Source of the DNA: Candidatus Nitromaritima sp. SCGC AAA288-L16
Lineage (GTDB): Bacteria; Nitrospinota; Nitrospinia; Nitrospinales; VA-1
Assembly (NCBI GenBank): GCA_000372225.1
Contig: AQTY01000001.1
Span: 1-64,000 of the forward strand
Length of the DNA stretch: 64,000 nt
Direction: 5' to 3'
This document shows, piece after piece, positions 18,101 to 27,333 of the stretch. The position numbers and the translations under genes are program-made. Each line of letters opens with the position of its first letter. Within the stretch, counting starts at the first letter, position 1. The notes under the pieces were generated by a model. That model searched no databases. It was not told the DNA's origin and saw only the letters and a program-made list of their open reading frames with translations.

Positions 18101-18812
18101 TTATATAAATAGGCTTATCGACGAGTCTCTTTCAGAGGGAGATGACACCATTGAGCTCAAGGGGAAATTCATTGGGGATGAAGGAGTTGAGGCCTTAGTT
18201 CAATCGTCAGACCTTGCTAACATTGAAGATTTAGATTTATCAAATAATAATATTACCTGGCGAGGCGCTGTTCAGCTTTTCAGATGTGATAAATTTAAAA
18301 ATCTCAAACGTCTTTATTTAAATGACAATAATATAGCCAACAAAGGGGCGCTTGCTTTAGTAGAAGCTTCGTTTCTAGGCGGGCTTTCAGTTTTAGATAT
18401 TCATTTTAATGCTATAGAGGGCCTCGGAGGTATGGCCATAGCGAAATGTTCGAATTTCCAAAAATTACAAGTATTGAATTTTCAAGAAAATCAGGTAGGT
18501 GATGATACTTTGATAGCCATTGCAAAAAATCCGAGCTTTGGAAATATTAGAAAATTAAATTTCTATAGAACTGGTATTACTATTAAAGCAATAAAAATAC
18601 TTGCTAGATCAAAAGTACTAAAAAAAGTTAAGCATCTAAACATTGGACGTAATTATCTACATCCAGATTCTGCCAAGGCACTCGCTGATACTAAAACATT
18701 AGTTAACGTGGAAACTTTACTTATGATTGAGAATTATTTAGGGGATGATGGAGTAAAAAATATCATGGAATCAGAGTCTTTTGTGAAATTAAAAATGTTT
18801 CGAGTATTGTAA
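18078..18812 (+). CDS. ribonuclease-inhibitor-type leucine-rich-repeat protein
   Basis: About 244 aa made almost entirely of LRR units of the RI type, with repeats such as IEDLDLSNNNIT, LKRLYLNDNNI and LSVLDIHFNAI alternating with helical segments at about 28-residue spacing. No signal peptide is seen, so it should be cytoplasmic and act by protein binding. The open frame begins at 18057, but ATG 18078 with AAAGGA upstream is preferred. It overlaps the SUMF1 gene and is followed after 14 bases by an unknown gene. Two other LRR genes of this type are found at 45244 and 61403. Confidence 0.82.
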   Translation: MVSQPKIDYINRLIDESLSEGDDTIELKGKFIGDEGVEALVQSSDLANIEDLDLSNNNITWRGAVQLFRCDKFKNLKRLYLNDNNIANKGALALVEASFLGGLSVLDIHFNAIEGLGGMAIAKCSNFQKLQVLNFQENQVGDDTLIAIAKNPSFGNIRKLNFYRTGITIKAIKILARSKVLKKVKHLNIGRNYLHPDSAKALADTKTLVNVETLLMIENYLGDDGVKNIMESESFVKLKMFRVL

Positions 18813-18826
18813 GGATATTAAGAATA

Positions 18827-19135
18827 ATGACGCATCCAATACTTGAGCCACTTGTTGCTCAACTCCCAGATAAGGCTACGTCTCGTAAATTAATTGAATT
18901 AGGAGGAGATTATGTGAGTATTTCAAATCAATTGGCTAGTGAAAGCAAGTGGTGTGGTCATCCTAATACAATGGATGGTGAAAGCAGGACTGGTATCTTG
19001 AATTTACAACAGAATGGATATCAAGAATGGCTTAAGGACGCAGAAGAAGAGGATTTTGTTCGAATGGTTGGAGTGTTGCAATTGTTATATGACACATGTT
19101 TGGCCTTGAAAGAAGATCAAGAGGAAGAAGACTAA
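18827..19135 (+). CDS. hypothetical acidic protein
   Basis: A 102 aa cytoplasmic-looking protein of no family I recognise. It has a central WCGHPNTMDGES segment, an amphipathic helical C-terminal half and an acidic end. AAGGATATT lies before the ATG. It follows the LRR gene by 14 bases and is probably co-expressed with it. The stop overlaps the end of a gene-like fragment on the other strand. Confidence 0.7.
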   Translation: MTHPILEPLVAQLPDKATSRKLIELGGDYVSISNQLASESKWCGHPNTMDGESRTGILNLQQNGYQEWLKDAEEEDFVRMVGVLQLLYDTCLALKEDQEEED

Positions 19136-19281
19136 GAATACCGATTGTTAAGCCAAGGTTCACCTGTATTTGAATAACCACGCTTTTCGCAGTAACCTAG
19201 TTCATCATAATCCCTAAATTCAATTTCACTAAATCGAGCAAGCTTTTCTTTTCCAGCAATCCTTTTTGGCTTTGTATTTTT
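19132..19281 (-). pseudogene. possible 3' gene remnant
   Basis: On the minus strand about 50 codons are open and look protein-like (for example KEKLARFSEIEFRDYDELG followed by YCEKRGYSNTGEPWLNNRY, then stop), but a TAG closes the frame upstream before any start codon. The fragment may be the surviving C-terminus of a decayed gene, or a small gene with a non-standard start. It overlaps the end of the preceding gene. Confidence 0.3.
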
Positions 19282-19528
19282 GTTCTATTTAATAAAAATT
19301 TTAGTCAATATATTCTAAGTATTTGTTTTTAAAGAATAATTTGTATTATTTATGGCTAACCGAATTAGATATTAAACATTCACAATAGAAACAAAAATAT
19401 TTAAGACTCGATTTGGAGCGATATATTTCAATATTTCCCAGGAATGGAGAAATTGGATTTACGTTAAGTGCATTTCAGATAAAACCGTTAAGTGTATAGA
19501 AATAAATACTCATCAGGAACACTTAATT
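19282..19528. other. AT-rich intergenic region with short repeats
   Basis: No gene is seen here. Near the downstream gene, CGTTAAGTG(C/T)AT occurs twice as a direct repeat (19462-19473 and 19486-19497, 24 bases apart), and ACACTTAA in the opposite orientation lies at 19519-19526, just before the start codon. These may be operator sites for the glycosylation genes. No convincing -35/-10 pair was found. Confidence 0.35.
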
Positions 19529-21934
19529 ATGCACTTGAAGATTCTTAGCTACAATTGGCACGAACCATACCTATGCTTACTTTCTAAAATTGGACATACT
19601 TTTTTAATTATCGAACCAGAGATTTCCGAAGGAAATTATAGACGCTGGGATAAAAATATGCGTCCTGTTCCTGACAATGTCATCTTGGTATCTGAAAAAG
19701 AAGCTATAACTCAATTAGATGAAGGGTTAATTGACCTTGTGATCGCACACAACATTAAGGATCTTGTGAATATTTATGAATACAGCCTGCCTAAAATTAT
19801 TGTCTTTCACAATAAATTAAGTACTGAAATTAAACTAGGTAACAATAAAGTAAATCGTGAGGACTACCTCAATAAGATCAATCCACTGCTGGTAAATGTT
19901 CAAAAAGTCTTTATCTCTGAAAGCAAGCGTCATGACTGGGGTATGACCGGAGATGTCATATTGCCTGGACTCGATGTAAATGATTATGGTGGGTATAGAG
20001 GAGATCTCTCATCAGTATTGCGTGTGGGTAATTTGATTAAAGAACGCGACCTTATGATGGGTTTCACCACAAGTGAGGCTATATTATCAGGTCTCCCTTC
20101 GATAACGCTTGGGCTAAATCCAAATATTCTTGGTGCCAGATTATCATCTGGTTTCGATGACTTATTAGAGCAGTACCGATTGCTACGTGTTTACCTCCAT
20201 ACAACGTCGAATGACTATGAAGATGGATATAATTTATCTTTATTAGAGGCCATGGCAGTGGGTATGCCTGTCATTTCGATTTCAAATAAAACCTCTCCTA
20301 TCACTAATGGAATAAATGGATATATTTCTAACGATATTCAATATCTTAGAACCTGTGCAGTTAGCTTGCTAGACAACCGAAATCTAGCAAATTCTTTGGG
20401 ACAAAAAGCAAGGGAAACTGTTCGGGAAAAATTTTCACAAATTAAATTTTTAAAACTTTGGGTACAGAGCATTGAAGCAGCAATTATTGAGTTTCTAGAG
20501 AATTCCCCAAAGGAATTATCAGGAGAGGGGGTAGAAATAATGACTCAGCAAGAAAACCCGTTAATGCCACAGTACTTTAGAAATATTCGGGATGATATTG
20601 TGTCATTAGTTCCAAGAGAGGCCAATGATATTCTTGAAATAGGGTGTGCTGCCGGCATGACAGGTAATAAGCTGAAGCAAAAACAGGGGGTTTATGTTGC
20701 TGGAGTTGAATTAGATCACAGGGCAGCAGTTGATGCAAAAAAAGTTCTTGATGATGTTATTGAAGGAAATATTGAAACTCTTGAGCTTCCATTTGAAGAA
20801 AAAAGATTTGACTGTATTTTATTTGCGGATGTTCTGGAACATCTGGTTGATCCACTTGAAGTACTTAAAAAAACCAGAAAATTTTTAAAAACTAATGGCA
20901 CGATCATAGCCAGTATTCCTAATGTCCAATATTTAGGGTTAGTAAGCCAATTGGTAGAAGGCAACTGGACCTATCAAGATGAAGGTATTCTGGATCGTAC
21001 TCATTTAAGATTTTTTACCTATCATGAAATTATAAAGCTATTTGATGAGGCAGGTTACATCATCTCAAGTGTTAATGAAACATTAGACCCTCAATACAAA
21101 AATGCTGAGAGTCAAAAAACGACATTAAATCTAGGACGCTTAAGTATTAGAGATCTTTCGCCTGATGAATTGAAGAAGTTTTTTGTATATCAATATAAAG
21201 TTACAGCAAGGTTAAAGTACGTAGTCTATGATGAAAAATTATTTTACGATACGAAGGAGAATCACATGGAAAATGTGTTTGAAAAAGGAAAATCATTAGA
21301 GAATAGTGGGGCATATAAAGACGCAATTAATGCTTATGCTGAAGTTGATAGTTCTCAATCTGAATATGCTGAAGCTTTAGCGCGCATAGGTAATTGCTAT
21401 ATGCAGTTACAAAATATAGTGAGTGCTGAAAATTATTATCAAAAAAGTCTTACTATAGAACCACAAGGATATGTCGCATCTGTGGGTCTTGGTTTGTTGG
21501 AAGTTCAACTAAACAAATCGGATGATGCCCTTAAAAGATTTACAGAGATAACTCAAAATTATCCGGATAGTGACAAGGCTTTTAGTGGTCTTGGAATTGC
21601 TTGCTCAAAGAAGAACAAAACCTCCAATGCTATGGATGCGTTTAGTCAAGCTTTGAAATTGAATGCTGAAAACAAACCGGCAATGAGTAATTTGCTGGCC
21701 CTATCTTATCAGAACAACCAATTTGACAAAGTTGAACTAGCTATGAAACAGTACCTCGAAATTCATCCTAATAATGTAGATATTCTGCTTGGTCTTGCAG
21801 GTGTGCATTACAAATTAAACCGCTTTGAAGAGGCTCAAAATACTCTTTCCATTCTTTTGAAAATTAATCCAAACCATATAGATGCAAATAGTTTGCTTTG
21901 TAAAATAGAAGCTAAGATAGAAAAAGTTTGCTGA
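19529..21934 (+). CDS. glycosyltransferase-methyltransferase-TPR fusion protein
   Basis: An 801 aa protein with three parts. Residues 1-330 look like a GT4-type glycosyltransferase, ending with the sugar-nucleotide region EDGYNLSLLEAMAVGMPVIS. Residues 345-545 are a SAM-dependent methyltransferase, with motif I ILEIGCAAGMTG, FDCILFADVLEHL and the RTHLRFFTYHEI segment typical of class I glycan methyltransferases. Residues about 590-801 are TPR repeats. No signal or membrane segment is seen. It overlaps the next gene by 7 bases. With the two following genes it probably modifies a surface polymer or flagellin; the acceptor is unknown. Confidence 0.82.
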   Translation: MHLKILSYNWHEPYLCLLSKIGHTFLIIEPEISEGNYRRWDKNMRPVPDNVILVSEKEAITQLDEGLIDLVIAHNIKDLVNIYEYSLPKIIVFHNKLSTEIKLGNNKVNREDYLNKINPLLVNVQKVFISESKRHDWGMTGDVILPGLDVNDYGGYRGDLSSVLRVGNLIKERDLMMGFTTSEAILSGLPSITLGLNPNILGARLSSGFDDLLEQYRLLRVYLHTTSNDYEDGYNLSLLEAMAVGMPVISISNKTSPITNGINGYISNDIQYLRTCAVSLLDNRNLANSLGQKARETVREKFSQIKFLKLWVQSIEAAIIEFLENSPKELSGEGVEIMTQQENPLMPQYFRNIRDDIVSLVPREANDILEIGCAAGMTGNKLKQKQGVYVAGVELDHRAAVDAKKVLDDVIEGNIETLELPFEEKRFDCILFADVLEHLVDPLEVLKKTRKFLKTNGTIIASIPNVQYLGLVSQLVEGNWTYQDEGILDRTHLRFFTYHEIIKLFDEAGYIISSVNETLDPQYKNAESQKTTLNLGRLSIRDLSPDELKKFFVYQYKVTARLKYVVYDEKLFYDTKENHMENVFEKGKSLENSGAYKDAINAYAEVDSSQSEYAEALARIGNCYMQLQNIVSAENYYQKSLTIEPQGYVASVGLGLLEVQLNKSDDALKRFTEITQNYPDSDKAFSGLGIACSKKNKTSNAMDAFSQALKLNAENKPAMSNLLALSYQNNQFDKVELAMKQYLEIHPNNVDILLGLAGVHYKLNRFEEAQNTLSILLKINPNHIDANSLLCKIEAKIEKVC

Positions 21935-23757
21935 AAAAATATCAGGGTATTACTTTGGAATTGTTTAAAAAAAACTTAGAACTCTTGAGATCATCGCAGT
22001 CATATTTGGCGAGTAGGGTGGAGCGTGAGCCAAAGCAAAATTTTGTTTGCGTTTCAATGTCTATCGATGGAAATCCGATCCCTCAAATTGGATCTGTTTC
22101 ACTTCACAGTAATTACTACCCTTTAAAAGAAGCAAAAGATGGATTATCTGAATATTGTTTAAGAGGTCAACAAACACCGGTGGTTTACGGTCTTGGATTT
22201 GGATATCATGTATTAGAAATACTAAATAGATACAAGGATTCCAAGGTTTTTGTGATTGAACCTCTGATGTCAATTTTTCAGTCTTTCATGGAAAATGTGG
22301 ACCTTGAACCATTTCTCCCTAACACACAATTTATCGTTTCTACACCACCTCCAAAGATTGCCACCTCCAATCAAATAGAGAATTGGCTGAAATATGAACA
22401 TCAAGCTTCAAAGCGTTTGTCCTATGATTATTTTTTAAGTCTTGATAAAGCAATTGAAACTTCTGATTACTTAAGTGCTAATCCTTTAAAGATACTTGTG
22501 GTAAATCCCTATTATGGGGGATCGTTGCCCACAGCGAAGTACTGCGTGCGGGCACTTAATGAAATGGGACATCACGCGGAGTCAGTTGATTGTGATAAGT
22601 TTGCTGAAGGATTTTTTTCTATAAAAAAAACAACACGAAATAAAATTAATGAAGAATCTTTATCCAACCAATTTGGGCACTTCATGGGTCAGTTTATTGC
22701 AGCAAAAGCTGCGGATTACCAGCCGGACCTGATTCTTGCCCTTGCTCAGGCGCCATTGACCCCCGAAGCAATTAAAAATTTAAAACGGCTTAATATTCCG
22801 ATTGCTTTTTGGTTTATTGAAGATTTTAGAACTCTTTCGTATTGGAAGGAAATAGCCTCCTGTTACGATTACTTCTTTACTATTCAGCAGGGAGAATTTT
22901 TTGATGAGTTGTTGTCACTCGGCGTGAATAATTTTTATTATTTAGCACAAGGATGTCTCCCGGAAGTACATCGAGAGATAAGCTTACCATGTGAGGATAT
23001 AAATCAGTATTCGGCTGACGTCTCATTCATGGGTGCAGGTTATTATAACCGAGTCCAATCCTTTCCTCGTTTATTAAGTCATGACTTTAAAATATGGGGT
23101 ACAGAATGGGCGCTGGAAACTGATGTTGGGAGCCGTGTTCAAAATAATAATAAACGTGTGGATCCAGTTGATATAGTTAAAATTTATAATGCGGGGAAGA
23201 TTAATTTAAACCTTCATTCCTCTACATTCCATAATGGTGTAAACCCTGTGGGTGATTTTGTTAATCCTAGAACTTTTGAAATTGCAGCTTGCGGTGGGTT
23301 TCAATTGGTTGATGAACGTTCTGAATTAGCTGAATTGATTGAACCCGGAACAGAAATAGCTACATTTAATTCAATCGATGATCTTTGCGAAAAGGTTGAC
23401 TATTATTTGAAGCATGAGAATGAAGCAAAATCGATTGCTTATCAAGGAAGAGCAAGAGTCTTAAAAGAACATACGATTCAGCATCGAATGCATGAAATGC
23501 TAACACATATATTTACGGGTAATTTAAATTTATTGAAGGAGCGTGTGAGTTCCCGGCATAGAGACCCTGTTAGCTATTACATAGACCATGTAGGTGATTC
23601 TAGTGCATTAGGAATATACCTTGATCAATTTCGTGGATCAAACGAATTTTCTATTAAGACAATGGTTAATCGTATTGCAGAAGGAGAAGGTAATTTAAGC
23701 CAGGAAGAATTACTTGTTCTTATGACCGATCAAATAGTTAAATCCGAGGCAAAATAA
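21928..23757 (+). CDS. CgeB-like glycosyltransferase with MAF-like N-terminus
   Basis: A 609 aa protein. The C-terminal half (about 195-540) matches the CgeB/glycosyltransferase family-1-like domain: ILVVNPYYGGSLPTAKYCVR, the DVSFMGAGYYNR segment, and NPRTFEIAACGGFQLVDER followed by EL. The N-terminal part has VVYGLGFGYHVLEIL and VFVIEP, which resemble the N-terminal region of motility-associated (MAF) proteins that glycosylate flagellin. The TTG start overlaps the preceding gene by 7 bases; no clear Shine-Dalgarno is visible, so the exact start is uncertain. It is coupled to the next gene by a TAATG overlap. Confidence 0.75.
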   Translation: MLKKYQGITLELFKKNLELLRSSQSYLASRVEREPKQNFVCVSMSIDGNPIPQIGSVSLHSNYYPLKEAKDGLSEYCLRGQQTPVVYGLGFGYHVLEILNRYKDSKVFVIEPLMSIFQSFMENVDLEPFLPNTQFIVSTPPPKIATSNQIENWLKYEHQASKRLSYDYFLSLDKAIETSDYLSANPLKILVVNPYYGGSLPTAKYCVRALNEMGHHAESVDCDKFAEGFFSIKKTTRNKINEESLSNQFGHFMGQFIAAKAADYQPDLILALAQAPLTPEAIKNLKRLNIPIAFWFIEDFRTLSYWKEIASCYDYFFTIQQGEFFDELLSLGVNNFYYLAQGCLPEVHREISLPCEDINQYSADVSFMGAGYYNRVQSFPRLLSHDFKIWGTEWALETDVGSRVQNNNKRVDPVDIVKIYNAGKINLNLHSSTFHNGVNPVGDFVNPRTFEIAACGGFQLVDERSELAELIEPGTEIATFNSIDDLCEKVDYYLKHENEAKSIAYQGRARVLKEHTIQHRMHEMLTHIFTGNLNLLKERVSSRHRDPVSYYIDHVGDSSALGIYLDQFRGSNEFSIKTMVNRIAEGEGNLSQEELLVLMTDQIVKSEAK

Positions 23758-25508
23758 TGATAGAAAATATCTTAATCCTTAATATGACTCGAATGGGGGA
23801 TCTGGTTCAATCTACTTCGTCCATTGCTGGGCTAAGAAAACAGTATCCTAATGCATGCATAACTCTCATGGTAACTAGTGCATTTGAGGAATTTTCAAAA
23901 AAAATTCCTTGCATAAATAAAAGAGTTGTTTTCGATATCAAGCAGTTTGTGGACAGAGTAGATAAAAAACAAATGCTATGGGTTGACGTTTATAAGTACT
24001 TAGAAAGTATTCTGAATGAATTAAAAGATAGAAATTACGATTTGCTTATTAATCTAAGTCATTCAAAATTGAGTGCATTTATGATTTCATATTTAAAGAT
24101 CAAAAATATGCGTGGGTTTGGGTGTGATGCAAATGGAGACCGCGTAACTTTAAATCCCTGGATGCAATATTTTGGCATTGAGCCTTTCAATAGACAGTTA
24201 AACCCTTTTAATCTTGTGGAAATTTTTACTCGTAGTGCTGGTGTTGCTCCCGAGGATAACCCTATTCGCTTATTGACCAAAAGTGATGGTATTGAGTCTA
24301 TAACAAAATTTTTTGAGATAGATGGTACCAATGGTGAGGAACTTCTGATTGGCATTCAGGCAGGGTCAAGTTTAGAGGGAAGGCGTTGGCCTCCTGAAAG
24401 TTTTACTATGATTGCCGATGGATTAATTGAAAACCTTGGCGCTAAAATTATTTTGTTAGGAGTTGATTCCGAAAAGAAATTATCAGAGAAAATTATTTCA
24501 CTTGCTAAGCATAAACATGGAATAACTGATCTCACGGGGAAGACTAATGTTGATCAATTGACAGCATTAGTTTCAAGGTGTTCTTATCTAATTACAAACG
24601 ATACAGGAACAATGCATGTGGCTGCTGCAGTAGGAACCACTATAATTGGATTATTTTTTGCACATGCCCATCCCTATGAAACGGCTCCTTATAGCGCCGG
24701 GCACCTTATATTTCAGGCTCGTATTGCTTGCGCACCATGTAGTTATGGTGTTGAATGTAACAATGTTATATGCACCCGTAAAGTTTATCCGGAACACTTG
24801 CTAGCGATGATTCGATCTCATTTTATAGAAGGTTCATGGCGTGCAATTGATACTATCTCTGAACTGAGTGAAGTAAATATTCACGAAACTTACATAGGTG
24901 TGGATAGAAGATTACGGCTTCGTCCATTAGTCAAAAATTTTTTAACGCTTAATGATATTTTTCGTGAGATATATTCCGAGCATTGGATGAGATTCCTTGG
25001 GGTAGTGAAAGTGCAAGAATCATTTCACTGCAATATTGGAACTCTATTATTGATAGATTATGACTGCAGTAATATTATTGATTTGTCTGGGCAAATCGAT
25101 GTTAAATCTTGCGCTTTAAATGATATTGAAAAAATTGCCTCTAGAGGTATTTGTTTGGCGAGTGAAATTACTTCTTTGTGTTCAGATGAAATATCAACAC
25201 AAATTATTAGAATAAAGTCTTTATCCGGGGAAATAGAATTGTTGGATAAAAGGATCAATCAAGTTGGTCTTATTCACCCAGAAGTCAAACCAATTACTGA
25301 CATGTTTGCAAAAAGAAAAGAAAATTTTAAAGGAAATGATCCCATTCAACTATCTCAAGAAACTCGAAAATGTTATCAAATGCTACGCGAAGAAGGGAAA
25401 TCTCTTGGTGGTCTATTGGCGTCAGTTTCCAAAGAGTTGAAAGCGGCTCATGTTGACACTTTTCATGCAGCAGTTAGCTCCATGAGTGTAGAAGTTCCTG
25501 GTAGATAA
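23757..25508 (+). CDS. GT9-family glycosyltransferase (heptosyltransferase-like)
   Basis: Residues 1-355 are a family 9 glycosyltransferase, as in ADP-heptose:LPS heptosyltransferases: NMTRMGDLVQSTS near residue 8, GIQAGSSLEGRRWPPESF near 197, TNDTGTMHVAAA near 280. The remaining 220 residues form a helical extension I do not recognise, so the protein (583 aa) is much longer than WaaC/WaaF (about 350 aa). The ATG overlaps the preceding stop by one base. Its 3' end overlaps the 3' end of the convergent pgk by 46 bases. It probably acts with the two preceding genes. Confidence 0.82.
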   Translation: MIENILILNMTRMGDLVQSTSSIAGLRKQYPNACITLMVTSAFEEFSKKIPCINKRVVFDIKQFVDRVDKKQMLWVDVYKYLESILNELKDRNYDLLINLSHSKLSAFMISYLKIKNMRGFGCDANGDRVTLNPWMQYFGIEPFNRQLNPFNLVEIFTRSAGVAPEDNPIRLLTKSDGIESITKFFEIDGTNGEELLIGIQAGSSLEGRRWPPESFTMIADGLIENLGAKIILLGVDSEKKLSEKIISLAKHKHGITDLTGKTNVDQLTALVSRCSYLITNDTGTMHVAAAVGTTIIGLFFAHAHPYETAPYSAGHLIFQARIACAPCSYGVECNNVICTRKVYPEHLLAMIRSHFIEGSWRAIDTISELSEVNIHETYIGVDRRLRLRPLVKNFLTLNDIFREIYSEHWMRFLGVVKVQESFHCNIGTLLLIDYDCSNIIDLSGQIDVKSCALNDIEKIASRGICLASEITSLCSDEISTQIIRIKSLSGEIELLDKRINQVGLIHPEVKPITDMFAKRKENFKGNDPIQLSQETRKCYQMLREEGKSLGGLLASVSKELKAAHVDTFHAAVSSMSVEVPGR

Positions 25509-27022
25509 GATGCCAAATCTCCATTCCCTTCACCTTTTAAAAATTTTTCTAGGAATTCAAGGGAGGCACCTCCACCTGTTGAGACGAAGAAGTTGGATGC
25601 TAAATAATTCCATAATACATAGCTATCATCAACTGGGAATTCCATGCTAAGCAAGTCGCGATTTATTGGGTCTGCCAATTGCCTTTCGATACAACGCTTG
25701 ATTAGGTTTTTCAATTGATTAACTCCAATTTTATTCAATATTGCAGCAGAATCACCCCCACCAATAACTACAGAAAAGTTTGGATTGGTCAATGCCTCTT
25801 CAAATAGGAGCTGAGCTAATTCTAGTGATCCTTCAGCGTAATCGTTGCTAGTAGGGTGATCATATGCTCCTAGCGGACCATTCCAGAATACATTTTCTAC
25901 CCCATTAGATAAAATTGTATTTTTGAAATTTTCTATAGTTTTAGGTCCCAGGTCCAGTTGTAATACCTTTTCGAAGTCTGGCTCTGCTTCAATAAAAAAA
26001 GTAGAGGCCTTGAATTCATCAACGCACTTATAATCATCAGGAAATATTAAATTGACCTTTTTGTCATTTGCAAAGTCCAATATTTCCCCGGCAAGGCTAA
26101 CTTCATTTACAAGGTTTTGATTATTTTCTTCGCTTGAACTAAGTAAAGTCCTTGGAATATCAGATAGCTTAAAGGGAATCATTTTTGTTTTGGCTTTTTT
26201 AACAATCAAAAAAGTATTTGCCATTTTTCCACCTATGAAAATAGTCTTGACCCCGGCATGTACAAACTGTTTTAATGCGTTGATTTTATCTGAAACTTTA
26301 GCCCCACCGGCGATGACCACTGTTTTACTTGGTTGGTTTATTACCCTTTCTCCAAAGCATCCCAAATTTTTAATTTCTTGGTTTAGGAGGGTACCTGCAA
26401 CCACTAATTTATTTTGGGTTTTCATGAGTTGAGGAAGCATTTTTATGCTTTTAGTTGTTCGGTGGCTGCACCCAAACGCGCAATTGATATAAACATCGGA
26501 CACATTAGCAAGCTCATAGATGAATTCTTTTCTGTAGGTATCCGGTTTGGACGGATCTAGTAAGTATCTAAGGTTGGGAAGAAACTTTATCCCACCAAGA
26601 GGCATACGTTTATGAGAAGCAATCTCTAAAGAGTGTTTCATGTGAGAATCTATAATTTCGGGTGGGAAAATAGTATATGTGTCACCGTGAAGCCGACGAA
26701 TTAACGTATCGAAGTGAGAGCTAACAAACTGTATATTGAAAATACCATCCCAGCCTGTATGACCTTTTTGCTTATGTGGTCTTCCAAGGTGCGATCCTAT
26801 GATAATCCTACAGTCTCCTTCGGTAAGTTCATGAATTTTTTTAAATGTTGTATCCAGAAAACGACGCATCCGTGTATCATCAGCAACACGGTAATAACCT
26901 TTTTCTGTTGCAACTAATGGGACATTGAAATCACATCGGATAAATATAGACTTCCCTCTTAAATGTTCTGGAGTTAGAGCATCTAGTGAGCGCATACCTA
27001 TTTGTTTGTTTATCTCGCTCAT
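25463..27022 (-). CDS. pgk: phosphoglycerate kinase, long divergent form
   Basis: Pgk transfers phosphate between 1,3-bisphosphoglycerate and ADP. Family signatures are present: IRCDFNVP near 27, SHLGRP near 77, FLPNLRY near 127, GGAKVSDKI near 239, WNGPLGAY near 383, GGGDSAA near 421 and STGGGASLEF near 490. At 519 aa it is far longer than the usual 390-400, in part because of about 40 extra residues between the last two motifs. The VNDAFGTAHR segment reads INCAFGCSHR, so a near-invariant Asp is Cys. Substrate and nucleotide residues otherwise look intact, so activity is likely. It is remote from gap-tpiA. Confidence 0.9.
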   Translation of the reverse strand: MSEINKQIGMRSLDALTPEHLRGKSIFIRCDFNVPLVATEKGYYRVADDTRMRRFLDTTFKKIHELTEGDCRIIIGSHLGRPHKQKGHTGWDGIFNIQFVSSHFDTLIRRLHGDTYTIFPPEIIDSHMKHSLEIASHKRMPLGGIKFLPNLRYLLDPSKPDTYRKEFIYELANVSDVYINCAFGCSHRTTKSIKMLPQLMKTQNKLVVAGTLLNQEIKNLGCFGERVINQPSKTVVIAGGAKVSDKINALKQFVHAGVKTIFIGGKMANTFLIVKKAKTKMIPFKLSDIPRTLLSSSEENNQNLVNEVSLAGEILDFANDKKVNLIFPDDYKCVDEFKASTFFIEAEPDFEKVLQLDLGPKTIENFKNTILSNGVENVFWNGPLGAYDHPTSNDYAEGSLELAQLLFEEALTNPNFSVVIGGGDSAAILNKIGVNQLKNLIKRCIERQLADPINRDLLSMEFPVDDSYVLWNYLASNFFVSTGGGASLEFLEKFLKGEGNGDLASYLPGTSTLMELTAA

Positions 27023-27333
27023 AATTGTTTTTCCGTTATATTGTATGAGAACGTCTAATTTTAATATTTGCAGAAAGTCTTTGATTTTGCAATAGGTATT
27101 ATGATTTCTTTTACTAGTCTAGTACACATCATGCTCAATAAATTACAAGGTTGTAATTTTAATACGGATTTAGCATTTTTTTGCAAACGCATGGCGGAGA
27201 GGTGAGTCATAAACTATTAAAAATAAAAGATTAATTGGCTCTATCAGCCTTTGAATTTTTATTACTTTTGGTTTATTATAGTTTAACGGCATAATCCCAT
27301 CGTGGGCCTGCTAAAGATGAAAGAAAGGTTATC
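27023..27333. other. intergenic region between divergent pgk and rng
   Basis: An AT-rich region of 311 bases between two divergent genes. It holds the rng promoter candidate described separately. No tRNA, small gene or strong hairpin was found, and no good -35/-10 pair was found for pgk, although TACAAT lies close to its start on the minus strand. Confidence 0.5.
27251..27279 (+). promoter_or_regulatory. probable promoter of the RNase G/E gene
   Basis: TTGAAT (27251-27256) and TATTAT (27274-27279) are 17 bases apart. The predicted leader is about 45 bases and ends in GAAAGG before the start codon. Confidence 0.45.
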
